From Domibacillus sp. PGB-M46 (GTDB lineage Bacteria; Bacillota; Bacilli; Bacillales; Domibacillaceae), in assembly GCF_022668875.1 (NCBI RefSeq), contig NZ_JAKGCR010000002.1, forward strand, positions 248,001 to 312,000: a stretch of 64,000 nt of DNA. The letters are read 5' to 3'. The position numbers and the translations under genes were made by a program. Positions within the stretch are counted from its first letter, which is position 1. Each line of letters opens with the position of its first letter. Shown here piece by piece: positions 8,344-17,462 of this stretch. Under the pieces are notes generated by a model that was not told where the DNA came from, made no database searches, and was given only the letters and a program-made list of their open reading frames with translations.

Positions 8344-8724
8344 ATGAATGAGGCAATTCGCTTGGTTCTGTCCATGGAGTGGCTCACTGAACAAAATATC
8401 GTGCGTGTGGTCTCTTATAGCTTCTTCTTTGTAACGATCGCTGTGTTTCTCTGGCAGCTGTTCCGCTCCATTGCAGCAATTAAAACGGCAAGAGCGCAAA
8501 AGAAGATTGGATTTCGAACCATTGTACAGTGCCTGGGCGCGTTTTATTTGCTTATTGTAACCCTCCTTGCCGCCGGGATTAATGGGCTTTCGGGTATTTT
8601 CTGGGTACATTCATTTATCGGCTTTTCCCTTACCTGTATCTTTTTTATGGACAGGGCTTCCAAAAAAGGCGTTCAGCCGGCGAAATTAAAACGGCGTTCC
8701 ATGAAAAAAGCCAATTCTCATTAA
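8344..8724 (+). CDS. Hypothetical membrane protein, 126 aa
   Basis: Three predicted membrane helices: about 22-38, 62-80 and 82-100 (VVSYSFFFVTIAVFLW, LGAFYLLIVTLLAAGI, GIFWVHSFIGFSLTCIFF), with a very basic C-terminal tail (KLKRRSMKKANSH). AAAGGAG precedes the ATG. No family recognised and no informative neighbour. A strong hairpin terminator overlaps the stop codon. Confidence 0.65.
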   Translation: MNEAIRLVLSMEWLTEQNIVRVVSYSFFFVTIAVFLWQLFRSIAAIKTARAQKKIGFRTIVQCLGAFYLLIVTLLAAGINGLSGIFWVHSFIGFSLTCIFFMDRASKKGVQPAKLKRRSMKKANSH

Positions 8725-8745
8725 AAAAGAGAATTGGCTTTTTTG
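8704..8745 (+). terminator. Terminator shared by the convergent genes at 8.7 kb
   Basis: AAAAAAGCCAATTCTC and GAGAATTGGCTTTTTT form a 16-bp stem whose left arm overlaps the last codons of the upstream gene. It is symmetric and could also end the minus-strand small gene to the right. Confidence 0.8.
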
Positions 8746-8759
8746 TTTATATAAAAAGA

Positions 8760-8909
8760 TTATCTTGATTTTACTTTAATGATTGCTTCTCCATATTGGT
8801 CCATAGACTGGCGGAAGCTGTTTACTGCTGTAGCGATTGCCTGTACATATTTTCCAAAACCTGCTTTTTCTTTTAATACCATTGCTGTATCGATCATATA
8901 TTTAGTCAT
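8760..8909 (-). CDS. Small hypothetical protein, 49 aa
   Basis: Short open frame MTKYMIDTAMVLKEKAGFGK then YVQAIATAVNSFRQSMDQYG and a basic end. GGGGAG is 9 bases upstream of the ATG. It looks like an amphipathic helical peptide with no hydrophobic membrane span, no Cys and no signal peptide. Function unknown. The good ribosome binding site, own terminator and reasonable codon use argue that it is expressed. Confidence 0.6.
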   Translation of the reverse strand: MTKYMIDTAMVLKEKAGFGKYVQAIATAVNSFRQSMDQYGEAIIKVKSR

Positions 8910-9073
8910 TTTATTATCTCCCCTCATCGCTCGTATCTTGCCTTTATTATCCTACACACCCTCAAAATTGAAAAACCCTAAGAAAACGGAAACATTGGCT
9001 ATGTAAGCGTGCATCATCGCCCTTTTTCTAACTCTTGCTTTCATTTTCTTTGTTTTTCCTCTTTTTTTAAAAT

Positions 9074-9098
9074 AAAAAAGCGCCGGTATTATTCCGGC
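9074..9098 (-). terminator. Terminator of the TVP38-family gene
   Basis: GCCGG/CCGGC stem with a 7-base loop and a minus-strand T run, overlapping the last codons of the gene. Confidence 0.65.
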
Positions 9099-9715
9099 AC
9101 TTTGTTCATTCGTTTATAAACAATTACATAATTGACAGCCATAATAATCAGCACATAGACGCCGTACAGCCCAAACGAAAACCATTTGTTTTCCGCAAAG
9201 CTTGCACCAGCAAATGACAGCAGAAGAATATTCGGCAGCTTTCCAATCGCTGAAGCGAGTAAAAACACAAATCCGTTAACACGGCTTAATCCGCAGACAA
9301 TGTTGACAACAGGAGATGGAACAACCGGCACTAAGCGCACAAGCAGAATCGCCAGAAACGCATTTTTGTGCAGCTTGTCTTCATAGTCTTTCACCTGTGG
9401 ATACCGGTCAAGTTTTGCCTGTGCCCATTCTTTAAAACCGTACCGGGCAATGTAGAAAAACAGCATCGTCCCAATCATTGAACCGCTGAGTGTAACAAGT
9501 ACGCCTTCTGCCGTGCCGAAAATACCGCCAATGAGTCCGGCCAGCACCGGAAACGGTACGATTGGAACAAACACACAGATCGCCACGAGCAGCATGCTGA
9601 CTAAAACAGCATAGGTGCCTCCTTCATTTACAATAGCAAGCAGCCCTTCTTTTTGTGTAATACCAAGCAGCAGAATGCCGGCCAGAACGGCAATGCTGAC
9701 GATTCTTTTGATCAT
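9089..9715 (-). CDS. TVP38/TMEM64 (DedA-like) membrane protein
   Basis: 208-residue integral membrane protein of the TVP38/TMEM64 family (B. subtilis YdjZ/YtxB type). Seen: about six hydrophobic segments and the family core GGIFGTAEGVLVTLSGSMIG, followed by the amphipathic FYIARYGFKEWA and the re-entrant region LVRLVPVVPSPVVNIVCGLS. Relatives of this superfamily act in lipid scrambling or transport; the substrate here is unknown. Single-gene unit. Confidence 0.85.
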   Translation of the reverse strand: MIKRIVSIAVLAGILLLGITQKEGLLAIVNEGGTYAVLVSMLLVAICVFVPIVPFPVLAGLIGGIFGTAEGVLVTLSGSMIGTMLFFYIARYGFKEWAQAKLDRYPQVKDYEDKLHKNAFLAILLVRLVPVVPSPVVNIVCGLSRVNGFVFLLASAIGKLPNILLLSFAGASFAENKWFSFGLYGVYVLIIMAVNYVIVYKRMNKVPE

Positions 9716-9781
9716 ACTGCACCTCTTCTTTCCTCACGTTGCTGTGTTTATTTTACCATAGATAGCCTGCGTAAGGCTCGT

Positions 9782-10669
9782 TTAAGAGGATAAAATAGAT
9801 TGAAGGGCTTTGTCTAATGTTGGAAATAAAAAGGTATAGCCTGCACGCTCCAGTCGCTCTGGAAGCACCCATCGGCTTTTAAGCACGAGCTCGGTTTCTG
9901 TCCGGATTACTTTAGCGCCAAGCTCGAGCAGCCATTCGGGCGCAGGAAGGCCAAAGCCCACATTTGCCGCTCTGCGCAGGGCTGCCATTAATTCATCATT
10001 TTGAACAGGGTTAGGGGCCGCGCAGTTAAATACTCCGTTTAATTCAGGCCGTTCATTTAAAAACATGATAATACCAAACAGATCCTCGAGATGAATCCAG
10101 CTGAACCGCTGCCGGCCGCTTCCTTGAGGACCTCCAAGACCATATTTCACCAAGTTCCGGTAAGGCGTCATAACGCCGCCCCCTGGTCCAAGCACAATGG
10201 CGATGCGCAGGGCAGCTTGCCGCGTTTTCGGCAGATCAAATGAAAAAAACGCTTCTTCCCAGGCCCTGGCAACATCAACTGAAAATCCTGATCCAACCTC
10301 TCCTGCTTCTTCCGTCATTGGCCTGTCTTCTGCATGCCGGTAAATGGTAGCTGTGCTTGAATTAATCCACATCTTCGGCGGATGTTCACATGCCTGCACA
10401 GCTTCACCAAGCCGTTTCGTCGTATTTGTCCTAGAAAGCATAATAGCTCGTTTATTTGTTTCATTATACCGGCAGTTGACCGATTTTCCCGCTAAGTTTA
10501 CAAGCAGCTCCGCCCCGTCTAGTGCTTCGATCATACGATCCTTGTTTTCCCAAGAAATGTGGGGCTCCTGCCGAGAAATGATGTGTACTGTATAGCCAAG
10601 CTCTTTACATCGTTCCTCCATGTACCGGCCGATAAATCCCGTTCCGCCTGCTAATACAACTTTTTTCAT
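9782..10669 (-). CDS. yfhF: TIGR01777-family NAD(P)-dependent epimerase-like protein
   Basis: 295-residue extended short-chain dehydrogenase/reductase of the TIGR01777 (YfhF/SulA-like) group. Seen: N-terminal Rossmann motif AGGTGFIGRYM (residues 6-16), LVNLAGKSVN near residue 60, SSTATIYRH where classical members have the Ser-Tyr catalytic segment, and the C-terminal LPERLERAGYTFLFPTLDKAL typical of the group. GGGGG precedes the chosen ATG; an in-frame start 81 bases upstream has no site. In B. subtilis yfhF also lies near sspK and yfhD. Substrate unknown. Confidence 0.85.
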   Translation of the reverse strand: MKKVVLAGGTGFIGRYMEERCKELGYTVHIISRQEPHISWENKDRMIEALDGAELLVNLAGKSVNCRYNETNKRAIMLSRTNTTKRLGEAVQACEHPPKMWINSSTATIYRHAEDRPMTEEAGEVGSGFSVDVARAWEEAFFSFDLPKTRQAALRIAIVLGPGGGVMTPYRNLVKYGLGGPQGSGRQRFSWIHLEDLFGIIMFLNERPELNGVFNCAAPNPVQNDELMAALRRAANVGFGLPAPEWLLELGAKVIRTETELVLKSRWVLPERLERAGYTFLFPTLDKALQSILSS

Positions 10670-10760
10670 ATTAAACCCCCGCTTTTTGAAAGATTGGTTT
10701 TTCTGAAAAGTGCTTCGCTGATTCTTCTTTACTTTAGCATAATAAGGCAATATTTTCCGG

Positions 10761-10788
10761 TAAAAAAATACTCCAACAACTGTTGGAG
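10761..10788 (-). terminator. Terminator of the sensor-like gene
   Basis: CTCCAACA and TGTTGGAG form a tight stem; the minus-strand side is followed by a run of seven T. Confidence 0.75.
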
Positions 10789-10831
10789 CAGGCGGGCCCG
10801 CAAAGAATACAGGCTGCTCTTTTTCATTTTT

Positions 10832-11491
10832 TTACATCACAAGAAAAATGACGGCGAGCAGCAGGACTAAAAGAATGCCCCCGGTCATCAGCAGAACCTT
10901 CCGCTGATCATCCATATAAGGCTTAACATCATAATCAATACCGTAGTACGCAAAAACCTCTCCGTTCTCATCCAAATATGGTTTAACGACTGTAAGCCAG
11001 GTTCCATAATCATCTGAATAAGGCTTAGATATGATAGTGGTTTTCTTTTTTTTCATTTCTTCTATTACATTTGCAATATTGGCAGGCTGTGTATAAAAAT
11101 CTCCCGTTTCTAAACCGTTTTTCTCCGCTGCATCGGCTAAATCTGTTGATGCTGCTACGAAGCGGGTATCAGTACCGTTTTTCAGTTCTGCACCAAATAT
11201 ATATCCGTGTGCCAGCTGCGGCTCATACCGAGACAGCCGGTTAAAATGATCTTCAAGCCTCCGGGCTGCTTTGCTGTTCCGGCTTTTACTTTGAATAACC
11301 TTCTTTATTTCTTCTTTTGTTATCTCTTTTGACCACGCGTCCGCCGTTTTTCTCGCATCCAGGGCAATACGGTTGATCGCTTCCTTTGTGTCCGAATATC
11401 TGACTGCCCCAACAGCCATAACAACTGCGATGGCCATTATGAGACAAACAAACAAGATCCTTTTTATTTTTGCAGATAAGGCTCCCACCAA
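10832..11491 (-). CDS. Orphan extracytoplasmic sensor domain with two membrane helices
   Basis: 219 aa: a membrane helix at about 10-30 (RILFVCLIMAIAVVMAVGAV), an outside domain of roughly 160 residues, and a second helix at the extreme C-terminus (LLMTGGILLVLLLAVIFLVM). The outside part looks like the double-helix-plus-Cache/PAS sensor of chemotaxis receptors or sensor kinases (YEPQLAHGYIFGAE, TWLTVVKPYLDENGEVFAYYGIDYD). The protein stops right after the second helix, and no HAMP, MCP, kinase or GGDEF frame follows. Start is a TTG or the next GTG. Either a free-standing sensor or a natural truncation. Confidence 0.7.
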   Translation of the reverse strand: MVGALSAKIKRILFVCLIMAIAVVMAVGAVRYSDTKEAINRIALDARKTADAWSKEITKEEIKKVIQSKSRNSKAARRLEDHFNRLSRYEPQLAHGYIFGAELKNGTDTRFVAASTDLADAAEKNGLETGDFYTQPANIANVIEEMKKKKTTIISKPYSDDYGTWLTVVKPYLDENGEVFAYYGIDYDVKPYMDDQRKVLLMTGGILLVLLLAVIFLVM

Positions 11492-12208
11492 TGACCACGC
11501 TCTCTTTTGATTCGATTATAAATGGTACTTTCCTATTTAAGACAGCCGCAGCTTCAGCAATGAATGCCAAGCTTAAAATACGCACTTTTTTACAAATAGA
11601 TTTATAGGTTCATTGTCACAGTTTCACTTTTCATATCATAGTATGAACTTAAACAGATAGCAAACCCCATAGTTATCCATCTTATAACGAATATCTTTAA
11701 ACTGTTTTTATAAGAACTTAAACAGTCAGCCATTATAAACCCGATCCTATTTTGTCGCTTTTTAGAACTGTATACCCTTATATAACGAAAACTGGCTGAT
11801 ATAGCAGAAAAAAGAGATTCCCTTCAAAAGAAGCCTTGCTTTTTTGAATGAATTCGACAAAAATTGAGGTAAGCAGCATCTTCTTTGTTCGGTACTTAAA
11901 AACAGCTTTTTGCATAATTATTCACAAACATTCCCCGCCATTGTTCTGGACTGCCAAAAAACTACTTTTCTAATATAACACTTCCAAACAGTAGGTTTTC
12001 TTTGTTTAACTTTTTATTTTCACCCTTTTAATGGAAATGAACATCTGTAAAAAAAGCCTGTTTGCTCCTATAAGCAAGGCAGGCTGTTCACTTCGTCATG
12101 CAAAATAAAAACAAAAGAAAAAACCGCCAGAACTGAGTCCAGCGGTGCAATCTATCGCTGCCTCTCCTGCTAGCGGCGAAGCGTTATCGTTTCCCGAGAC
12201 AGATAGGC
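11492..12208. other. AT-rich intergenic region of about 700 bases
   Basis: No open frame with a ribosome binding site on either strand. It holds two copies of GAACTTAAACAG (near 11645 and 11725), and an imperfect GC-rich hairpin AGCCTGTTTGCT/AGCAAGGCAGGCT near 12054-12085. The left end must carry the promoter of the sensor-like gene. Confidence 0.45.
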
Positions 12209-13429
12209 TTAAAAAAATGCAACTTTTTCTTCTACTTCTTTTAATAAATGAATCGTCGCTTCCACATTTATAGTTCCATCTTCATTCGTTTGCAAATAAT
12301 CGTTTTTCACCATAATCGTCATTGTTTTTCCATTTTGGGGTCGTCCCGGTTTTTCAAAGGCAAGATCTTTCACTGCTGGCTGCTCCAGCAGACGCGCAAA
12401 AGTCTTCATACGTGCCTCCCGCTGGCGGAGCGGATCTGGCTCTGCTAGCTTGATACATAGACGGCTTTGTTCAAGCTGGAAATAACACGCATGCTTGCTG
12501 CTTTTTGCCCACCAGAAGCCTTCAAATCCACCGGCCATATTGGCCACATAACTCCAATTTCCATTTTGAAGCTTACGTTGAAGCAGCCGGTAAAATCCCT
12601 GCCATGAGGAGGGGGTCCAAGCTGAAACCGGAAGCCACCGGTATGATTGATACCCTGCTTCGATTTCCTCCAGCCATTTTAAATAATCAAGGAAAATGTG
12701 ATTTGTAATACCTGCTCTCTTTCCTTCGTTCAGCACATCGATCATGTCTTCCCGTAAAAATGGCGCATAACCCGCTTTGTCGCACGGCCGATCATGACTC
12801 TGGCCTGCTGGCTTATAGTAAATCGGCAGCGGCTTTCGGTGAGGATACGTTTTTTGAACCGCTTCCAAATAACGGGTCAGCTGATCGGAATGATCGCCTG
12901 TATTCATTTTGTCTTCAATTAAAACAGCGGCATGATCATTTACTAGCAGTAACACATCCATCCCTTGAAACTGCTGGATTATCCCAATGGACTTCACTTC
13001 CGGAAGTGCTTCTCCATGCTTTTTAAACATCCGCCCCAAAAACAACAGCGCACATTTATGTAAAACCTCATCTGCTGTTTTCCCATATGGTGCCGCCCAT
13101 TGCGCAAACCAGCACAAAAACGCATCTTGTGACAGCTCACTTGCCGCAAACTGGAATAAGCTTTTTGGCTCATCCACTTTTTCCGCATAAGCATTGATCC
13201 AGGCGGCCACATTTTCTCCCCTGTACTCATTCCAACAGCCAGACTTTAAAATAGCCTTGTAATACATCGCGGCATACAGTTTATTTTCATTCTTTATGTA
13301 TACGCGGCCTTGATCATGTGAGTAGAGAAGCAGCAGGGCATCTCCCCGGTCTGCGATGACTTGCGGATAAGCTGTTCTATCCTCTGTCTGTTCTCCACAT
13401 CCGAGGTCTAAGTATGTTTCTTTTTCCAT
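12209..13429 (-). CDS. PD-(D/E)XK nuclease superfamily protein
   Basis: 406-residue protein of the PDDEXK_4 type. Seen: the core QQFQGMDVLLLVNDHAAVLI then EDK at about residues 168-190, which supplies the Asp, then Glu-x-Lys catalytic pattern, followed by DQLTRYLEAV, the Q..Y helix seen in this family. The long C-terminal half has many Trp residues (SSWQGFYRLLQ, GGFEGFWWAKS). AGGAGGG lies just upstream of the ATG. No methylase, helicase or specificity gene is adjacent. Members occur alone or in defence-type regions; activity is inferred from the motif only. Confidence 0.75.
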   Translation of the reverse strand: MEKETYLDLGCGEQTEDRTAYPQVIADRGDALLLLYSHDQGRVYIKNENKLYAAMYYKAILKSGCWNEYRGENVAAWINAYAEKVDEPKSLFQFAASELSQDAFLCWFAQWAAPYGKTADEVLHKCALLFLGRMFKKHGEALPEVKSIGIIQQFQGMDVLLLVNDHAAVLIEDKMNTGDHSDQLTRYLEAVQKTYPHRKPLPIYYKPAGQSHDRPCDKAGYAPFLREDMIDVLNEGKRAGITNHIFLDYLKWLEEIEAGYQSYRWLPVSAWTPSSWQGFYRLLQRKLQNGNWSYVANMAGGFEGFWWAKSSKHACYFQLEQSRLCIKLAEPDPLRQREARMKTFARLLEQPAVKDLAFEKPGRPQNGKTMTIMVKNDYLQTNEDGTINVEATIHLLKEVEEKVAFF

Positions 13430-13581
13430 TTCCCTCCTCCTTTTTCATTCTATTGTATCATGAATATGATCATAAAAAATATTTATAAAAGCTCCTGATA
13501 ATCACCATACTGTACAATTTATCTTTGTTTAAATATACATCTCCTATAAAAGTAAGCACCTTAATCGATAGTTTCTACATA

Positions 13582-13613
13582 GAAAAAGGAGAACAGGCGT
13601 GATGTTCTCCTTC
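13582..13613 (-). terminator. Terminator of the diguanylate cyclase gene
   Basis: GGAGAACA/TGTTCTCC stem with a 7-base loop and a minus-strand T run. Confidence 0.75.
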
Positions 13614-13650
13614 TCTAATAGATTCCTTGTCTTCTGGAAGCTGCTTTTCC

Positions 13651-15207
13651 TTAAAGTGCCTGCTTAAAAACCTGCACACGATTTCGGCCATTTCGTTTAG
13701 CCGTATAAAGGGCTTGATCCGCTTCACGCATCAGTTCCTGTACCGGAGAATCGGGACTGCCTGCTTGGATCCGTTTATGGGACAGGCCAAAACTTGATGT
13801 TACACTGAGCGTCTCTTCTCCCAGCTGGATGACCGTTTCTGCGATAGCTGTACGAATGGCTTCTGCCCGCTCGCGTGCTCCCGATAAAGAAGCATGGGGA
13901 AGGAAAATAATAAATTCCTCTCCGCCATAACGGCCGAATAAATCGTTTGCCTGCATGTTCTTCCCAACCCGGCGTGCAATACTTGTGAGCACACGGTCTC
14001 CTGCTTCATGGCCGAATGTATCATTCACCCGCTTAAAATGGTCAATATCAAACATAATTATCGAAACGGCGCCTTCTTCTTTTTGAAGCTGCCTGCAGGC
14101 TGCTTCTGCCTGTTCTAAAAAGAAAGTCCGGTTTAGTATACCGGTCAAGCCGTCCAGGCGAGCCAGTTTTTGCAATTGTTTTTCCATTTGCACCCGCTCG
14201 GTTACGTTGATAAACATGATGATTTTGCCAATCTTCTCCCCCTTTTCATCTTTTAAAGGGGTAAAGCGGACTTGGAAATGAAGCGTTTCTTCGGACTGAT
14301 CGAGCTTATAATCACCTTCCTCCCCCTGGCACAGAATGGAGGCGAGCTGATCGTTTGCCGAAATCACCTCTCTCAGCGGCCGGCCAATCGTGTGAACGGT
14401 CAAAGCAGGCAGAACGGTTTTCATTGCCTGGTTGTAATCTACGACAATCTCATTTTCATTTAAAACAACTACTCCTTCTTCCAGTCCTTCAAAAACGATT
14501 TCACGGGCGATAGGAACTACATCAAACATTTGAAAGCGCAAAAGCGCTGCTCCTTGAAACAAAAAAGCAAGGCACATAGACACCGGACCGAGATCGATTC
14601 CCCTGCTCCAGCCGCTTATATAAAAAATACTTGAAACTGGCGGGACCAAAAGGCCCGTTACCATTAATAAAATTTGCATTCGAAAACGAAAAGTTACTTT
14701 TCTCAGCTGCCAAAGCAGAGTACATACACTTGCTGCCATGCAGAAATAAAGAAACACGGATTGAACAAAAAACCATAATCCTCCTTCAAGGTTTGCCAGC
14801 GGGTAAGCCGTATCGGTGCGCAAACCGACGGAGTAGTAATAAAGGTGATGAAAAGAATTTGTCCAATGCAGAATAAGCGTGGCAGCCGGAATGCCAAGCA
14901 GGGGAATATACACCCATCTTTTGACGTTTCGCCCGGTATAATCAAGGCACATAAGCAAAATCACCGCTGGCAGAAAAGAAATCGCCACATATTCAACGGC
15001 GACCCAAAACAAAATATCCTTCAATGATTGAGACATCAGCTCAAACGCATAAGCTACCGCAAAAAAAGCAGCCAGAAAGGCAGCCACGCAAAAGTACTTT
15101 CCACCGGGTGCATGTTTAATTTTTATAAAAGCATAGATTCCTAAAAAAGAACTCACGGAGGCACCTGCAATCAATACTAGGATATAAATCAGTATGTAGT
15201 GCGGCAT
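13651..15207 (-). CDS. Membrane-anchored diguanylate cyclase (7TM - PAS - GGDEF)
   Basis: 518 aa. Seen: seven hydrophobic segments in residues 1-215, matching the histidine-kinase N-terminal 7TM sensor; a PAS-like domain at about 225-345 (EGVVVLNENEIVVDYNQAM); and a C-terminal GGDEF domain with RYGGEEFIIFLP as active-site loop and FDIDHFKRVNDTFGH upstream. The inhibitory RxxD site is absent (QAND in its place), so product inhibition may be lost. It should make cyclic di-GMP from GTP in response to a membrane signal. GAGGAG precedes the ATG. Single-gene unit. Confidence 0.9.
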   Translation of the reverse strand: MPHYILIYILVLIAGASVSSFLGIYAFIKIKHAPGGKYFCVAAFLAAFFAVAYAFELMSQSLKDILFWVAVEYVAISFLPAVILLMCLDYTGRNVKRWVYIPLLGIPAATLILHWTNSFHHLYYYSVGLRTDTAYPLANLEGGLWFFVQSVFLYFCMAASVCTLLWQLRKVTFRFRMQILLMVTGLLVPPVSSIFYISGWSRGIDLGPVSMCLAFLFQGAALLRFQMFDVVPIAREIVFEGLEEGVVVLNENEIVVDYNQAMKTVLPALTVHTIGRPLREVISANDQLASILCQGEEGDYKLDQSEETLHFQVRFTPLKDEKGEKIGKIIMFINVTERVQMEKQLQKLARLDGLTGILNRTFFLEQAEAACRQLQKEEGAVSIIMFDIDHFKRVNDTFGHEAGDRVLTSIARRVGKNMQANDLFGRYGGEEFIIFLPHASLSGARERAEAIRTAIAETVIQLGEETLSVTSSFGLSHKRIQAGSPDSPVQELMREADQALYTAKRNGRNRVQVFKQAL

Positions 15208-15250
15208 ATCTTTCTCCTCATTTAGTAAAAAAGCATGACGTTCTTTATTA

Positions 15251-16100
15251 CTATATCATCTTCACATCACTTTGGACGAATGCTTTTATATATTTTTTAG
15301 TTGAAGCATAACTCCTTCGTAATTTGACATGTATTCGATATGGAGAAAGATGTCTGTTTTTCAAAACCGGTATAACGGGCATGATCAATACGGCGACCCA
15401 TCCAATCAGGATAACCAATAACAGCCAGGCAGTGCCGCCTGCATGAAGGAGGCGCGGCCAGCTTTTTTCGGCGATAGATTGATTTCTTTCAACCAGTAGG
15501 GACAAAATCGGCATCATCTGCAGGCCATGAAAGCCAAGGCCGTGGAACCAAATTACATTTCCTTCAAGTCCAGTGTAGCGGCTTTGAAGGGTAATCATCC
15601 AGAGATATCCAGAAAATGAAAGCATCGTCGTTGCCATGCCATACCGAATACCAATCGTTAAAAGCGGCCGGTCCTTTAAGAGGCGCGAGTGGAAAAACGG
15701 CCAGGCAAGTACAACGTAATAAACCATCATCGAAACGGCTATCAATCCAAATACACCGGTGCGCCGGCAATCGCATCAGCAGCCCCGCTGGCCTGATTGT
15801 ACCGAAGAAAGAAGCCGCGCATACGCTGAACTGTTTCGGCTCCATAGCTGTAAAAAGCGCACACGAGCTAGGATCAGCCAGCAAAAGTCTGCCGCTTACG
15901 CCAGCCAAATTCGGCCAGCGGTACTAAAAAAGCGATTGTAATCAAAAACAAGCCGAGCGCTGAGTAAATTTCCCTCTGGCGGTACAATGACTCCTTGAAC
16001 AGCCATCATAACTGCACAAAAAGCAGCCAGCGTAAATCCCAGCAACCGGCCGCTGTAAGGGCCGGCTCTTCCCTCCACACACTTTTTACAGCGTCATTTT
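15251..16100 (-). pseudogene. Broken polytopic membrane protein gene
   Basis: Remnant of a multi-span protein scattered over three frames. Pieces: EGRAGPYSGRLLGFTLAAFC and AVMMAVQGVIVPPEGNLLSA, then FLITIAFLVPLAEFGWRKRQ in a second frame, stops near 15885, then YGAETVQRMRGFFLRYNQAS, then from 15745 IAVSMMVYYVVLAWPFFHSR to the stop with four more helices (GNVIWFHGLGFHGLQMMPIL). At least three frameshifts and an internal stop separate them. It is the last gene of the PadR operon, following the DUF4097 gene. The intact family is unknown to me. Confidence 0.75.
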
Positions 16101-16120
16101 CCCGATCCTCCTTCCCACTT

Positions 16121-16906
16121 TTATTTTGTAACGGTAATTTTCCCGTTGTTTGTCTTCAGCTTAATGATATTTTCCCCGTCACCGAAACGGGTATTACCGC
16201 TGTACTTATTTAAAATATTAATTTCACCGTTGTCCTTATGCACATCAAATGTCGTATTCGTTGGTTCTTGTCCGGTTTGTACAGTAATGCTGCCATTGTA
16301 GCTCTCCAGCCGCATCGGCCGGTCTAAATCTTTTGTTAAAACACGAATCCGCCCATTGGCGACTTTTCCGTTTATTGTTCCATCCACATGTTCAAGCAAA
16401 ACCTCTCCGTTGTCAGCTTTCACTTTTACTTCGTTGGATGCTGTGTTTTTTACATTTACTTTTCCATTGTTCAGTTGAACATTTACCTTACGGACATTTA
16501 ATTGTCCAAGCTCTACCTGGCCGTTATGATTTGCAATATCAATGGAGTCGTACGTTTTTTCTGGAAGGTATACATGCAGTGTCAGATCTGCCACCACAAA
16601 ATCGGCGGTGAATAGTTTATTTTGTTTTTCATTCACCTTGACGACCAAGGTATCCCCCTTCGCTTCTGCCTGGAAGGTTACATTATCATTCGGTTTCCGC
16701 TTTCCGGCGAGTTCCACCCGCACAGCTGTTTCCTTAGTTGGCAGGACTTCCACCTCTGCATTATCTGTTTCAAGCTCCACCGCTCTGATAGGCAGGACGC
16801 TGATTGTTCTTTTTTCTGCTACCTCCGCCTGACTGAATGTCAGTGCACTTCCGGCACCGCCGACAAGCAGCAAAATAAGCCCTGCGACCGACAATTTTTT
16901 AATCAT
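16121..16906 (-). CDS. DUF4097-family exported beta-repeat protein
   Basis: 261 aa with an N-terminal membrane or signal helix (residues 8-25) and a DUF4097 right-handed beta-helix-like domain. The repeating pattern is visible as NHNGQVELG, NNGKVNVKN, DNGEVLLEH, YNGSITVQT, DNGEINIL and NNGKITVTK at regular steps of about 20 residues. Relatives include LiaG/YvlB-type envelope-stress proteins. Its start overlaps the end of the upstream HAAS gene, so translation is probably coupled. A role in cell-envelope adhesion or stress sensing is inferred from context. Confidence 0.85.
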   Translation of the reverse strand: MIKKLSVAGLILLLVGGAGSALTFSQAEVAEKRTISVLPIRAVELETDNAEVEVLPTKETAVRVELAGKRKPNDNVTFQAEAKGDTLVVKVNEKQNKLFTADFVVADLTLHVYLPEKTYDSIDIANHNGQVELGQLNVRKVNVQLNNGKVNVKNTASNEVKVKADNGEVLLEHVDGTINGKVANGRIRVLTKDLDRPMRLESYNGSITVQTGQEPTNTTFDVHKDNGEINILNKYSGNTRFGDGENIIKLKTNNGKITVTK

Positions 16907-17462
16907 GCTGCAGCCCGCCTTTCACAAGTGATGCATTCCATTTTAAGTAGCGCAGAAATCCTTTTAAGATTGCTTTGGTCACAAAGAACATGCCAATAAG
17001 GATAAACAGCCCTGTACCGCAAAGAGCAATGGAAAGAAACAGGTCAAACCATTCAAATGTGCCCATGTTGATGACCGCATTAACAAGAACTAAAAGGGGA
17101 GAAGCGACAAACGCACTGCCAGCGGCCCACCCGCCTGCCAAAACTCCAATAAGCCCCGCCAGTGGTCCAAGTACAATAACCAAATTGAAAAAGCCCAGTC
17201 CGATAACCGCCCAGACAGCCCGCATTATATTGCCGGCCGTGGCAGACGTTTTTGCCTTTTCTACCTGATACGAGGCGGCCAGTTCTTTGCCGATCTGGCG
17301 CGGTGAACCAAGTGAAGAAGCAATAGCCTCTTCCGTCTTTCCTTCCTCAAGCCCAATGGAAAAATACTCTTCGTAATCCTGCAGAATCTCGCACCGCTCA
17401 GCTGAAGAAATAGCTTCCAGCGACGAATCAAGCTCACGCAAAAATTGCTGTTTATTCATCAT
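16899..17462 (-). CDS. DUF1700/HAAS-domain membrane protein
   Basis: 187 aa. Residues 1-70 form a HAAS domain (ILQDYEEYFSIGLEEGKTEE then SLGSPRQIGKELAAS), a short alpha-helical domain common in proteins encoded next to PadR regulators. The rest has four hydrophobic segments. The start overlaps the PadR stop by about 11 bases and the end overlaps the DUF4097 start, so the three genes form a tight operon. Such trios usually form a PadR-controlled envelope module; the exact job is not known. Confidence 0.85.
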   Translation of the reverse strand: MMNKQQFLRELDSSLEAISSAERCEILQDYEEYFSIGLEEGKTEEAIASSLGSPRQIGKELAASYQVEKAKTSATAGNIMRAVWAVIGLGFFNLVIVLGPLAGLIGVLAGGWAAGSAFVASPLLVLVNAVINMGTFEWFDLFLSIALCGTGLFILIGMFFVTKAILKGFLRYLKWNASLVKGGLQHD

